64,000 nt of DNA from Beta vulgaris subsp. vulgaris (taxonomy: Eukaryota; Streptophyta; Magnoliopsida; Caryophyllales; Amaranthaceae): NCBI RefSeq assembly GCF_026745355.1, contig NC_079205.1, positions 39,271,556 through 39,335,555 on the forward strand. The letters run 5' to 3'. The notes beneath the pieces are model-generated. The model was not told the DNA's origin and ran no database searches. It worked only from the letters and a program-made list of their open reading frames with translations. The translations under genes and the position numbers were made by a program. Positions 63,781 through 64,000 of this stretch are shown here, in pieces (positions within the stretch are counted from its first letter, which is position 1; every line of letters begins with the position of its first letter).

Positions 63781-64000
63781 TGTTGGAGTTTATAAGAGGT
63801 TTTTATAAACTCAAAGTTTGCTTCAAAAGAATGTGAAGAGTCTCTTGTCCCCCATTGAAAGAATATAAGGGAACTGTAAATGTTTATAACCATTACTACC
63901 CTTTGAGTTGTGTAGCAATGAGGCTTTTAGTGGGTATGTGGTGATTGGAGTCACTACACACGCGCCGCCCGGACCGGGCCATGGGCCTTGGGCCTTGGGC
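63781..64000 (+). repeat. 3' LTR of the copia element, truncated by window end
   Basis: First 220 bp; compared with 59468 on, only a few differences are seen (for example CTGTAAATG for CTGTAAAGG), so the two LTRs remain close. Confidence 0.85.

Larger units (their letters stand above)
59468..64000 (+). mobile_element. Eroded Ty1/copia element, 3' end outside the window
   Basis: The 5' LTR starts at 59468 (TGTTGGAGTTTATAAGAGG). The same sequence restarts at 63781 after the polypurine tract TGTGGGGGAT and runs to the window end, nearly identical over 220 bp. The LTR has a TATA box (TATAAATA, 59898-59905). A weak primer site may be GGTTATCAGATAAG at 60127, putting the 5' LTR at about 660 bp. 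Only the last part of pol is recognisable. The flanking duplication cannot be tested because the right flank is outside. Confidence 0.8.

Overview
This is a stretch of a plant nuclear genome, very probably a dicot. The signs are GT-AG introns, AT-rich non-coding DNA, a complete ARF6/ARF8-clade auxin response factor with a miR167 target site, a plastid-targeted PsbQ-like gene, and dense LTR retrotransposons, Helitrons and MITEs. Species cannot be fixed from the sequence alone.

Only three genes look intact. An ARF8-like gene lies on the + strand (CDS 32450-43389, 14 exons, 813 aa). A two-exon PsbQ-like gene (PQL3 type) lies on the + strand (56107-56888). A four-exon microsomal glutathione S-transferase 3 gene lies on the - strand (57275-58818). 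The last two are convergent, with 386 bp between their stop codons. All three are single-copy-type plant genes and do not form a functional cluster.

The rest is mostly transposon. 1-4600: end of a Tat-type LTR, a decayed plant-mobile-domain-like coding remnant, a 1.03-kb non-autonomous CACTA element and a small MULE-like inverted-repeat element. 4601-18712: an old 14.1-kb Ty3/gypsy element of Tat type, with a decayed gag-pol, a decayed antisense gene in its 3' half, a nested hAT MITE and about 1.8 kb that reads like mitochondrial DNA. 19870-22216: a long inverted repeat split by a 1.49-kb solo LTR. 22543-29858: a Harbinger-like element holding a Stowaway MITE and a young Ty1/copia element, which itself holds a hAT element. 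30082-31117: a MITE and an L1-like retroposon next to the ARF8 promoter. 43853-55443: MITEs, two abutting Helitron-like elements, an eroded copia element with two nested insertions, and a MULE with long inverted repeats. 59129-64000: an L1 RNase H remnant and an eroded copia element whose 3' LTR runs off the window.

No unknown enzymatic system was found. The most interesting points are two uORFs overlapping as TAATG just upstream of the ARF8 start, a mutually consistent set of target-site duplications that orders the nested insertions, an internal empty-site copy for one retroposon, the mitochondrial-like block inside a retrotransposon, and stop codons in the elements that are mostly C-to-T or G-to-A changes.
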